DNA of 64,000 nucleotides from Amborella trichopoda (taxonomy: Eukaryota > Streptophyta > Magnoliopsida > Amborellales > Amborellaceae): positions 2,186,366 to 2,250,365 of the forward strand of contig NW_006498527.1 of NCBI RefSeq assembly GCF_000471905.2. Direction: 5' to 3'. The notes under the pieces were generated by a model. It ran no database searches. It had not been told where the DNA came from and saw only the letters and a program-made list of their open reading frames with translations. Of the stretch, positions 24,706-35,439 are shown in pieces; the stretch's first letter is position 1, and each line of letters opens with the position of its first letter. A program made the position numbers and the translations under genes.

Positions 24706-24949
24706 TGTATACAATGAGATTGTTTATTTTTGAGGTAAAGAGGTCACAATCATCATTGACAGTTAAATTTAAAATCGGGTGGTTGAAGATGTGCCATTGT
24801 TTAGGCACAATATCCAAAATAAACAATTTCTCGAATATGGTGATACTTTCATCTATTGGATTTCACATCTAGTTGCTGAAAATGATTGTGATCTTTTTGT
24901 ACAAAAAATAAATAGTCTCATAGTATACAATACCCTAATATATATAAAA
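24706..24949. mobile_element. MITE, family B (clear inverted repeat)
   Basis: The best copy of family B. The left arm reads TTGTATACAATGAGATTG then GAGGTCACAATCAT. The right arm, reverse-complemented, reads ATTGTATACTATGAGACTA then AAGATCACAATCAT. The element ends near ATACAAT on both sides. Non-coding, about 244 bp. Confidence 0.7.
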
Positions 24950-25209
24950 CAAAAGTTCACTTCGATTATCTTATAAGCTATTCCAAACATCTTATGAAGT
25001 GTAACTTATATTATATCTAAAGATAATAATAAGGAGCTTTCTATTATCTACAAATTCAATAGTAAAATCATTACTGTCATAATTTTGATGTCATGAAAAT
25101 GATCTAAGCATAGTGAAGGTAAGGTTGCGTTGAGGGAGCTTAAACTGAACACCTTTTACAACTTGGTTATCACTGTGATGGTACTTGGCAATCAAGCACC
25201 CGTAGTATT

Positions 25210-25425
25210 TATTAGCGTTAAGATGCAATTTCTATAAGGCCTAGGCTTTATGAAAGTAAAGCCTCACCTTTGAAATCAATTTTCAATAGCAACTATAAAA
25301 TTGGAAGCTAAAAAAATGGTACAAATCTTACGGATTTATAAATACTTATTTTGAAGACGAAATAGTTGGTGTAGGTAATATATTATTTTTAGGATCTGAA
25401 ATCTTAATTATTTTTCACAACCACT
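25210..25425 (+). mobile_element. MITE, family A (truncated)
   Basis: Left end TTTCTATAAGGCCTAGGCTT and interior up to the AGGATCTGAAATCTTAAT segment. The right half is missing. It lies just upstream of the interrupted solo LTR. Confidence 0.5.
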
Positions 25426-26348
25426 CTTTCTCTCTCTTGTGAACTCTATACCCCTTCATGGTCCAGTCTTTCTCTTGTTGTGCGTAGAAATGGGTTGATT
25501 TTTGGCAAATAAAGTATAAAAAATAAAACATGAAACTCATATCACAAGAACACAAAGATATATGTGGTTTACCCCAAAAAGGCTACATCTACAGCCACAA
25601 CAAACATAAATCTACTATATTACTGAAAGTTACATAATAGATTTTGAAGAAAACTTCGCAAAAACACAGTCGAGCAAACCCTTTTAAACCAATGTCCCTT
25701 CCTTCTCTTTACTTATGACAACCATTACTGACAACATTAGATAAAGACGCAAGAGCAACAAAAAATTGATTTTCTCTCTAACTAAAAGGAGAAATTCTCT
25801 ATGATAATCGTTTCTCTACAAGAAATAAATATTCAATCTTCGGGAGTCTAAAAGATGTATCATCACAATGTTTCTCTCTATAACCGCTTCTCTGCAAGAA
25901 ACAAGCCTCTCAATCTTTGAGAGTCTAAAAGAGGCATCATCACAATGTTTCTATGCCTTCTACTTTCTAAAAGGAAATATTGCATCTTATGCACAGGAGT
26001 CCTTACCCGCTTCTCTCTAGGAATTCACCTTTCCATATGGTGTCCCAAATAGACAGATTTTTTGGACTTTCTATATATATATATATGAGCATCTACAAAA
26101 CACCTATAGGTGAAGTACTTCACATACACTTCATCACCGTCTAAAGTTCATCACACGGTCACAGTTTTTTATAATATTTTAATTTTTATAATTTGTGTAC
26201 GAATCAAATTTATCTCAAATTTGGGGCATGTGTACATATGACTACGTTGCAACCAGTGTTTTAAAACACGGCGAGTCGAACCGGACTGGCCCGTTTCAAC
26301 TCGGAAACACGCGTGCCGATGCCGGTTCCAACCGAAAACCAGGAACCG

Positions 26349-26522
26349 CCCGGTTCTAGAGTGGAACCGCCGATTCCCATTAGGTTCAGCCCGGTTCTAG
26401 AGTGGAACCGCCGATTCCCATCCGGTTCATTCTGGTTCTAGAGTGGAAACGCTAGTTCCCATCCGGTTCAGCCCGGTTCTAGAGTGGAACCGCCGGTTCC
26501 CATCCGATTCAACCCGGTTCAC
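26349..26522. repeat. 41-bp minisatellite, about 4.2 copies
   Basis: Units begin CCCGGTTCTAGAGTGGAACC and recur every 41 bp at 26349, 26390, 26431 and 26472, with a partial fifth copy. The unit contains CCGGTT motifs like those in hAT subterminal regions. It lies just inside the left end of the 4.1-kb hAT element. Confidence 0.9.
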
Positions 26523-26564
26523 ACACGTAACACATGACACGTACATGCGAGTGTACCCTATGCA

Positions 26565-27030
26565 AACTCACACACGCACACGTGTGTTCGAGCGCACGTG
26601 CGAGCGTGCCACATACACACTCACACGTGCACACGTGTGTCCGAGCACGCGTGCGAGCGTGCCCCACGCACACTCACACATGCACACGTGCAAGCGTGTC
26701 CCACGCACACTCACACGCGCACACACTCACACTCACACGCGCACATGTGTGTCCGAGCATACGTGCGAGAGTGCCCCACGCATACTCACACATGCACACA
26801 TGCGAACGTGCCCCACACACACTCACACATGCACACGTGCGAGCGTGCCCCACGCACACCCACACGCGTACACGTGTGTCCGAGCGCACGTGCGAGCGTG
26901 CCCCACGCACACTCACACATGCACAGGTGCGAGCGTGCCCTACGCACACTCACATGTGCACACGTGTGTCCGAGCGCACGTGCAAGCTTGCCCCACGCAC
27001 ACTCACACGCACGTGTGTGTCTAAACGCAC
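26565..27030. repeat. CACGTG-rich minisatellite with higher-order structure
   Basis: About 465 bp composed almost entirely of alternating C/A-G/T blocks. A 36-bp subunit (GTGCGAGCGTGCCCCACGCA followed by CACTCACACATGCACA) alternates with a 17-20 bp block CGTGTGTCCGAGCGCAC. CACGTG and close variants occur repeatedly. The sequence lacks stop codons in several frames, which makes 149-193-codon open frames; these are judged spurious. Confidence 0.9.
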
Positions 27031-27825
27031 ATGCAAGGTTACCATAATATTTTTATACACATTTTATAATTCATATTGCATTGCATAGGTATTTATATAC
27101 CAAATTTGAATACCCATCTTTCGATGTGAGATAATTCTCAAACATCATTAAATAAAAACGAAATGTAAATATAGTCTATTAATCAGCAATTTATAATCAC
27201 ATGTAGTTCTGGTTATGACTTTGAATTTTTTACTTGAGGTCCCAAGGTCGAATCCCCTTGGGCACCCCCTTGGGCATGTGTTGCATTTGAATCCCCTTAA
27301 GCATGTGTTGCATTTTTGTTGTGTATATAGTGGTTGGTATAAATATTTTTGTTGTTTTCGAATCCCCTTGGGCATGTGTTGCATTTTTGTTGTATATATA
27401 GTGGTTGTGTTACACCCCAAGAATTTACAATACTGTTATTCCTGAGGTGTGACAAACAAAACATATATACATCCATTGATAGGACAAATTTACAGTGGCG
27501 AGGTCTTACAAAGTAAATAAAAAAAGCTAGCACAACAACAGTATCTTCCAAGGTTTATCTTGACTAGCACTCAAAATGAATTCGCAGTTATCCTGAAAAA
27601 ATGTTTACCATAGTTTGATGAGTTTGGCTACTCAGTAAGTGATCATCATAATCCTAAAAATAATCATGGTTGAAAGATATCAAATTTTCAAAAAGAAGAT
27701 CTATTAACAGAAATGCATCAACAGTTTCACTTTCAATAAATGCATAATTAAGTATAATCCGAATAATTGAAATGTACATAACACTTTAACGACAGTGCAT
27801 AATTCAAAGGATTTCACAAAATACC

Positions 27826-28086
27826 CTACTGGCGTCTCAAGTAGGTCACCTATATACCCCATCAGCTTCCTGATGGGTCCACTTAATCCCTATCGGAGTC
27901 CCAGATAGGTCCACTTAATCCCTACAGGTTCACTTATACCTCACAGGTGTACCGGATGAGACCACTTAATCCCTACAGGTCCACTTGTACCTCACCGGCG
28001 TACCGGATGAGTCCACTTAATCCCTACCGGCATCCCGGATAGGTCCACTTATACCTCACTGGCGAACCGGATGAGTCCACTTGCAT
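27826..28086. repeat. imperfect tandem array of small palindrome units in the LTR
   Basis: About six units of 35-50 bp share GTCCACTTAATCCCTA or GTCCACTTATACCTCA followed by an imperfect palindrome (for example CATCAGCTTCCTGATGGG or CGGCGTACCGG). Spacing is irregular. It resembles structured repeats seen in some plant LTRs. No coding. Confidence 0.75.
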
Positions 28087-28379
28087 ACTTAAAATATTTC
28101 TAAATCTCTTTAAACATTCGAAAGCAACAATATCATGTACTCAATATATCACTGAAATCATTAATATGAATTTCACTGAAACCATTAATAGCAGTCACTT
28201 TCAATAACATTTTTAAAATAACCAATCAAATATTTTGGGCTCAAATTTAGAAAGGTAGCAGCTCGTAAAGACGTTCTAGCATAATTGCCAATTTAATATA
28301 TATAGAAAAACTCTTATAAAAATTCAAGAATACAGAATTATCACAATTTATGGGATATCAATTCACAAATAAGCATTTC

Positions 28380-28504
28380 NNNNNNNNNNNNNNNNNNNNN
28401 NNNNNNNNNNNNNNNNNNNNNNNNNNNNNNNNNNNNNNNNNNNNNNNNNNNNNNNNNNNNNNNNNNNNNNNNNNNNNNNNNNNNNNNNNNNNNNNNNNNN
28501 NNNN
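28380..28504. other. assembly gap (125 N)
   Basis: A run of unknown bases inside the LTR-type insertion. Any reading frame crossing it is unreliable. Confidence 0.99.
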
Positions 28505-30690
28505 ATGAGATCACTTGCGCATAAAATTTATCGTGCCTAAAATTCATAATAATAAGTAGAAATACTTATTTCATTTCATTTTTAAAAAGAGCGGATTATT
28601 TTTCAAGACAATGAAGTCACTTACACACAAAACTTATAAAATAAAGATCCTGGACAGAAATATCACTATTTATTAACAACATACTATTTTTCAAGAAGAC
28701 GATGTCACTTACATTAACTCCGAGATTGGGGGAGCATCAGTTCCATCCCACATAAAAACATCGGTACTTTCTTCAGAGACTCGATGTGAATGAATAATCT
28801 TTTCCAGCGAAAAAAAATACATAAGTATCATTATTTAAACATAAACCCTAACCATGCTAGAGAGAGAGAAACCCGTTGATGGGGTTTTTGTTTGAGAGGG
28901 AAAAAGAAAAGCCTGCGGATGATGATGTTCAGCTTTAAGAGAGAGAAAAAAACGCGTTGATGGGTTTTAGTTTTAAGAGAGAGAAAGAGAAACCCATTGA
29001 TGGGTTTTAGTTTTAAGAGAGAGAGAATGCCGAATCAAAAAAGGCACCTCAAGTGTTTATTTAAGGAGTTTACAATAAAGTCTTTGAGACGGTGGACCTA
29101 AGGTTCACCCAAATAAAATTAAATTATCAAGTAGATTAATAATAATATCGTTTTATATATTGTTAATATATAAAAAAAAATAGCAATATCTTAACGGTAT
29201 CAAATTATTATTATAATTACTGATATATAATTATCATTTTATTTATTTATTTTGTATTTATTTTTGTTAACACCGTTAATATTATGATTATTATTAATTT
29301 CTTAATAAATATTTTTATTTTTATTTATTTATTATTATTATTTTTATTTTTTTGTTTGAAATTTTAGGATTATTACAAGTTGGTATAAATATAAATATTT
29401 TTGTTGTGTATAGTGGTTGGTATAAATATAAATATTTTGTAAATAATATAAAAAACATAAAAAATGAACAATAAAAAAATTAATTTTTTATATAACCATT
29501 AATTTTTGTTGTATAGTGGTATAATTATTTTTGTAAATAATATAAAAGGTATTAAAAAAATAAAAATAAAAAATTTATTCTATTTGAAATCTCCATCTTT
29601 CTACTAACAATCGCTTTTACTAAATTTATTATAGAAACCTAAAAAAATAAATTTTTGAAAAATTGAAGTGTTATTTTCAAAATTTGTATACATTTTATTA
29701 ATTTTTACATTTGATAACCAAATCTTTTATTTTATTTATGAATTTTTACATTATAAATCATGTAATGTACTATTTTTCTTACAGTTGTCAATAATACATT
29801 TTAAATTAGATAATATTATAAAATATTTTTAATTTGTTATTATTTGTCTAATAAAATAATTATAAAATGTAAACTAATAATTATAATTTAAGTATATAAT
29901 ATTATAATTAGTGAGGTTGTAATAATTTTGGATTATAGTTAGTTAGGCTGTAATAGTTTGGGTTTTTTAGCGGGTTAGGGTTTTTTGCCAAAACGAGATT
30001 TTAATGGCCATTCTTTCATTGATTAGTCTACTCTTTATAATAGTCCATATATAATTATATATTTTATCCATGACAATTCTATGATTTTTCTTTTATGTGA
30101 TGCAAATTTAATAGTTAAAATAAATTTATACAGGGCAAGAACATCTCAATATTCACAAATTGATAAAAAAAAATGAAAGTTAATAATGTAGTACCCTCAT
30201 TTTTTATTGGATTCCTAAAAAACAACATTTATAATGAATTTTAGTAATTTTTTCGGATTTTTTTTAAGCTTTAATCAGACGGATTCAGCCGATTCCCGAT
30301 CCAGATCGTCGATTCGCCGATCCGGATCGGTTTTTGAGGTGCCCGATCTGTGTCACCGATCCGTTTTTTAAACCATTGGTTGCAACAAATTAAAATATTA
30401 AAAAAATAATAGTCATAAAATAAAATGATGAATTTACCCCTGAAACTTTATAGGGGTATTTTACATAATTTTTATCATTCAAATTAATTGTTTCATATTT
30501 TATTCATGTGAATATCACTAAAGCGCACATACCTACAAACTTTCAGATCATTATAAATTGTAAAAAATATATTAAAATTTCAATATTATCTGACATCTGT
30601 GACCATGTAATAAACTTTGAATGGTGACAAAGCCATAAGTGAAGTACTATAGAACTTCGCCTACTTGCGTTTTGTAGTGTTTTTCCTATA

Positions 30691-31145
30691 TATATATGAA
30701 AAAGTCTTCTCAATACCTATAGGCGAAAGTGAATAGTGATTTCGCCTACCCTCATTACCGTCCAAATTTCATCGTGCGGTCACAATTGTCCGATTGTATT
30801 TTGTTTTTCATTTTTTTCTACAAATTAGAATGACCTGAAATTTTAAAAGTATGTACATCTTACTGAGACGTATCTAACAAAAATATAAAAAAAATTATCT
30901 GTAAAAAAATTGATCAAAATACCCCTGAAACATTTTGGGAATATTTTGGTCAATTTTTTTCATGTAATTTTTTTTTTTTGAAGATTCCCCTATTTTTGAT
31001 GAATATACGTTCCAAATTTCAGGTCATTCCGATTTGTAGAAAAACAAAATAAAAATAAAACACTACCAGACAATTGTGATTGTGCGATGAACTTTGGACG
31101 GTGATGAGGGTAAGCAAAATCAATGTTCATTTTTTCCTATATATA
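30691..31145. mobile_element. foldback MITE (about 455 bp, long inverted arms)
   Basis: The two arms are inverted copies of about 200 bp. Left: CCTCATTACCGTCCAAATTT then CATCGTGCGGTCACAATTGT. Right, reverse-complemented: CCTCATCACCGTCCAAAGTT then CATCGCACAATCACAATTGT. The arms also share AGGTCATTC / GAATGACCT near the centre. It sits immediately next to the split member of the same family and is bounded by TA-rich tracts. Confidence 0.8.
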
Positions 31146-31159
31146 TATATATATATATA

Positions 31160-31553
31160 TGGGTTCTATAAGGTTGCAACCTTAAACAATCCAATTAAAG
31201 CGCACATCCAAATTTTATCATAACATATAATTTTGGTGTAAAAATTATTAGGATTATCTTAAAATGAATTTTCATATCTAATAATAGAATTTTAAACTTT
31301 AAAAATGGTTAAAATCAAGTAGATATATAAACATATAAAAATCTTGAAAATGGAAGTTTTAGATACCGTGTTGCAAAATGCATTATTTCTAGGATTCAAA
31401 ATATATATATATATATATTTTTCATATTCATCGAGATGGTCAATTAGAGGGTTTTTCATCATTAAAACAACCTTTTCTTATGGATATTCGAGGTGTTTTT
31501 GTAATTATACATTTTAAGGTTGCAATTTTATATAAACTTTTTCCATATATAAA
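31160..31553 (+). mobile_element. MITE, family A
   Basis: Full-length copy with left end GGTTCTATAAGGTTGCAACC and right end AAGGTTGCAATTTTATATAA. Interior AAAATCAAGTAGATATATAA. A (TA)n run has expanded at about 31390-31419. It is the innermost right-hand insertion within the interrupted solo LTR. Confidence 0.8.
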
Positions 31554-32060
31554 AGGGTAGAAATCTACATAAAATGGGAACCTTTCTAAACATATTACAT
31601 GCATCTCAAATCAAAGAGATATATCAAAGACTCTTAATCTATTTAGATTTCTATTTGTTTTGAAAAACTTATCAATGTCAATTTCAATCTCAATCTCAAT
31701 CTCCATAGTTGATTTTAGATTGCACCAAATTCAACATCTCTCTCATTTTCTGCCATTTTGTGGAAAAATCGAGAGAGTAATAATCACAGATATTTCCCCT
31801 TTATCTTATTTAGCCTTATGAATTGCCATCATTTACAAACTTTTGATCCCTGAATTTTAGGCAAAACGCCAAAAGCTAACTTTGAATGAAATTACTCATG
31901 AACCCTGCCGTGCAAGTGACGCTTCATTTCATCGTTTTCGAATCTAAAACTCTGCAATTTATTCAACAAAATCCACTTTTCAATTAAAAAAGTTATTTTT
32001 CAGGCGCTTAGCATCAATCAATTACACGGTGTCAGTGCAATGTTGTACACAAAATGTAAC

Positions 32061-32437
32061 TAGGGGCGTTTGACTGGCTGGGCAGGCCCGCGGCTTTCGG
32101 GTTGGGTCCAGTTCCGGCGGGTGTAGCGTGTTTGTCTTTTGTTTTATTGTTTTATTTATTTATTTTGAACATTGGGCAGGATGTAGTTTCAAGCCACTCC
32201 TTAGTAGGCCCGGTGTATTTTCATGTTGGGCCTTGGCCTGGCCCAAATTTTTTTCATAAGATTTTAAAATAAAGTTTTCCTACATTTATAAAAGGCCTGT
32301 CCGGGCCCGATTATCAGGGTTCGAGCCATGTAGGTAAGATTTCAGGCGGGGCCCTGGCCGGACCTAGTTTACATGTTTTGGGCCAGGTAAAGGCTGGCTT
32401 GGGCCCAACCCAACCGACCTGCCCCTAAACAGCCCTA
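32061..32437. mobile_element. non-autonomous hAT element (377 bp), GGGCC-rich
   Basis: Termini TAGGGGCGTTTGACTGG and, reverse-complemented, TAGGGCTGTTTAGGGGC. Flanks AATGTAAC (32053-32060) and AGTGTGAC (32438-32445) match at 6 of 8 positions, consistent with an older 8-bp duplication. The interior repeats GGGCC/CCTGG motifs. Confidence 0.65.
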
Positions 32438-32449
32438 AGTGTGACCTTG

Positions 32450-34689
32450 GAGGCAAGTTATGATGGGATCATTTGATATCTCCCAAAATATGACGTTTTT
32501 AAGGTTACCATTACCTCCAACTTTCTGGTCCCCAGAGCCTTAACCATATCATCTTTGGACTCTCTTTTTAGTTTCTTTTTTTCTTTTTTTTTTTTCCTTT
32601 TTCTTTTTTCTTTATTTATTTATTTATTTATTTTCAATTTACTTGTCAAATATCAATATGTAGACACTCCAGTTAAGCTAAGGGAAATCCTAGGTGTCCA
32701 AGACCCTCAAACCCTAGGACCTAGACCTAGTCGCCTACCCAACGAACCTTGGACCCTAAGCCTACCTTTCAGCCCACCAAAATGCTCTGGTCCTACTAGG
32801 GAGAACACTGGGCTAGATGGTCCTCGGTCCACTACAATCCCATCCCCCATACACCTTAAGCCACAACACCAAAGTACCGAAAAAACATAGATTAGAAAAT
32901 TAGAAAACCCCACTTAAAATACCGATCCACATAATTAAACTTGAAACCTAGCAAATCAGTTTAAACCCCTTAGAAAACCTTCTAAATTAGGCTAAAAACC
33001 TTTCAAATTTGGTCTATAATACCTTTAAATGTTCATACACCGCCTAAAAACTAGATTAGGAGACCTCCCAATACCATTAGGACCCTAATCGCCCCTAAGC
33101 ACACCATAATGACCCAAACCCACAAACTGGCCTTTTGAATAAGGGAATTTTATCAAAATACATATAAGAGACCATCTATTTAATATTTGACTTAAATCTT
33201 TTGATTTAATTCACAATACCGACCAAAATACATATGAAGATGAGTTGAATAGCTGAAAAATCGTCAATTATTAACTGATGAATCGTGAGGTGCGTTTAGA
33301 AAAAAATCAATTTAAAAATAACAAAATTAAGGGTTCATCATCCCCAACGACTAACGCAAAAAAAAACATCTTATATGTCCTTGTTCCTTCGGTTTCACAA
33401 AAGAAAAATGAGAATATATTAAAATTCACATAAAAAATCAACTATTAATATTTTATCATGTTTTTAAATTTAATTTCAAAATACTCGTCAAAATATACAT
33501 GACCATGGAATAGTAAAAAAAAGAGAAGTATTAAATTGTTGAACAATTAGTTATGTCTTAATTTTATCCCAATTTAATGAGAGGTATACGTCCCTTGCCA
33601 CAAAGCCACCAACTAAACAAATAATGAAGCCCAATGCTCCTCACCAAAAAAAAGAACAAGAAAAATTTTAAATGATTTATCAGTTTGCCACAACTACAAA
33701 GATAAGAGAATCCAAATTATTTTCATGCTCGTTTGTATGGTTTTCTTTTGGTAGATCAACGGGGAATACACGCCCTAACCCATCTTTTAGGTAGATCAGT
33801 TGGGAATATACGCCCTAACTCATTTTAAAAATAGTTAGTAGTTTTCTAATGCAAATTTAGACCAGTAGTTGAGGATCAGACGGTGTTACCACCACGCCCT
33901 CAACCCGATTCCCACTCGTGTGTATAATTGTTTGTTGGCACATGCATGTGCACACACATAAAATGACAATAATTTTATGTATTTGAATTATTGGAAAAAC
34001 TGTGGGTTTTATATAGAAAAATACCCAATTCAACCATATAATGATAATCGGGGGATTTTAAATTCTTTTGAAAAAAAGTTGTAAACATGATGAAATTAAA
34101 ATAAAAACATGGGTATATATTTGAATGATTTGAATTCACCGGTGGGGAGAGGGCCCCTACCCTTGGTAGGAATTGAGCAAGGGTAGGAATTGAGCTGAGC
34201 AGGGTAGGAATTGAGCAAGGGTAGGAATTGAGCTTAAGACATAACGTTGCAAATCGTCAAGCGCTACCCAATTAAGACCGGGCTCTTTTCCTTTATTTTT
34301 GTGCTTAAGTGGTCCAAACTATTCATTGCACAAAATAAGGAATTGAATACTAGAAATTGCTCCCAATAGGGTCGTTTTGCCCTAAATATAAAAGAAAATG
34401 ATTTCTGTTGTCACCATTGCCAAATTTTTTATAAAATGTTCCATTTGCTTATGACCATCGAAGAGTGCATAATTTCAGTCAAGGCCGTGATGTTCACTAT
34501 GAAGATGTTGAAAAGGGGGTTAGGGTCGTGGTGGTAGCAACCCCACAACTTAGTCACCACTTTGTGGTTTTCATTCCCACCGCTAACACCACCTTGTTAA
34601 CACTTTAAAAAGTCTAACTCTTTAAATATTTGAAAAAACGGGTAGAGCCTATCTTCCCCATTGAATTACCCTAAAAAACAATAGAAACA
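32450..34689. other. gene-free stretch with small tandem repeats
   Basis: No gene supported; short frames at 32555-32890 and its antisense are low-complexity. Two local tandem repeats are present: a roughly 40-bp duplication at 33746-33824 (GGTAGATCA ... CGCCCTAAC) and four copies of a GGTAGGAATTGAGC unit at 34165-34232. Confidence 0.5.
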
Positions 34690-35430
34690 AAGAAACAGGG
34701 CCTGGCTTATAGATAAGACGAATAGAGGGTACAATGTCGTTCAGCCTTCGATTTATTTTGGTCTCATAATAGTGTTTCAAAACATAGGCCCAAATATGTT
34801 ACTATGGTATTGGCACTATAATCTCTGATTAAACCACCCACTACCGCATGACCACTTTTTCCAAATTAACTAGCTGAGTCCATTTTAGGTACACCTGTTA
34901 ATTGCCCTCCAGCTAAAAGAAGTATCCAATAAAACTCCATCAAAAACCCTTCTGGTTTTTTTATTTCTAAATGTCCTAAAGAATGACCGCTCTAAATATT
35001 TTCCATATGGCTTTTCTAATTTTTGGTATATTTGGGAGACCAAGATGGTCTACTATATCTAAGGATCTTCTTGGCACAATAATGGATAAGCCAATACCAG
35101 CACAAACCCAAATCCATATTTTCCGAGTAAATGGGAATCTTAAAAAAGGAAGATGGTCTTCATTTTCCTCATCATTCTTACATAACACGCAGATATTCAC
35201 TATTACACTCCCTATCATTTTCAATTGATCAACGGTTTATACCTTCCCAAGGCCCACCACCTTTGTCAAAGTCTGAATCTTGTGAGGTATCAGCATTTCC
35301 AAATCTTCTCAAAGATGGGCCCATCTCAATATGTCATGGAACAAAACCAAAATACAAGGATTTAACTGAGAAAATAAGATCACTTTCCACCTCCTACATA
35401 GCCTCATTTGCAACCTCAGAACTTATATAA
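34690..35430 (-). mobile_element. L1-type LINE 3' remnant (zf-RVT region)
   Basis: The minus strand encodes ICVLCKNDEENEDHLPFL then FTRKIWIWV, the zinc-binding domain that follows the reverse transcriptase in plant LINEs (CxxC ... H ... HC, with the last Cys lost). Downstream minus-strand sequence is a decayed RNase H region with stops. Dead copy. Confidence 0.65.
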
Positions 35431-35439
35431 ATCTCCTAG

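Larger units (their letters stand above)
27408..29377. mobile_element. LTR-type insertion (about 2 kb), probable solo LTR
   Basis: Starts TGTTACACCCCAAG and ends GGATTATTACA, giving TGTTA...TTACA termini. The TGTNACACCCC start is common among plant Ty3/gypsy LTRs. Flanks are GGTTG (27403-27407) and AGTTG (29378-29382), a 4/5 match to a 5-bp target duplication. No gag or pol coding is visible. It contains an assembly gap (28380-28504) and a tandem array (27826-28086). Nested inside the hAT element at 26254-30378. Confidence 0.65.
26254..30378. mobile_element. large hAT element (4.1 kb) with perfect 8-bp TSD
   Basis: Target duplication GTTGCAAC on both sides (26246-26253 and 30379-30386). Left terminus CAGTGTTTTAAAACACGG; right terminus, reverse-complemented, CAATGGTTTAAAAAACGG. 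Interior: a 41-bp minisatellite, a CACGTG-rich minisatellite, an LTR-type insertion (27408-29377), and AT-rich DNA. Subterminal GATCCGGATCGG-type motifs match the hAT element at 46930-48255. No hAT transposase reading frame was recognised. Confidence 0.85.
26082..30690. mobile_element. foldback MITE split by a hAT element
   Basis: The left arm (26082-26240) contains ACACTTCATCACCGTCTAAA then CATCACACGGTCACAG. The right arm (30590-30690) has the inverted counterpart (GTGACCATG then TTTGAATGGTGACAAAG). After removing the hAT element at 26254-30378 and one of its target duplications, the MITE is about 475 bp. Same family as 30691-31145. Confidence 0.7.
25476..31736 (-). mobile_element. solo LTR interrupted by a 5.5-kb nest of insertions
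   Basis: Same LTR family as 16439-17255, reverse orientation. The first part (25476 to about 26080) starts TGTTGTGCGTAG and follows the reverse complement of the reference LTR. The rest resumes at about 31556 and ends CACCAAATTCAACA at 31736. Perfect 5-bp target duplications TCTCT (25471-25475 and 31737-31741) join the two pieces as one original insertion. Between them lie a foldback MITE split by a hAT element, a second foldback MITE and a family A MITE. Confidence 0.88.

Noticed and set aside
26443..27088. Three overlapping plus-strand open frames of 149-193 codons (His/Thr/Cys/Arg-rich) plus one minus-strand frame
   Set aside because: They exist because the CACGTG minisatellite has almost no stop codons in any frame. 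The peptides are translations of the repeat, with no domain or splice context.
27826..28086. Regularly repeated units resembling a CRISPR array
   Set aside because: Units are irregular in length and diverged, they sit inside an LTR-type element in a plant nuclear genome, and there are no cas genes.
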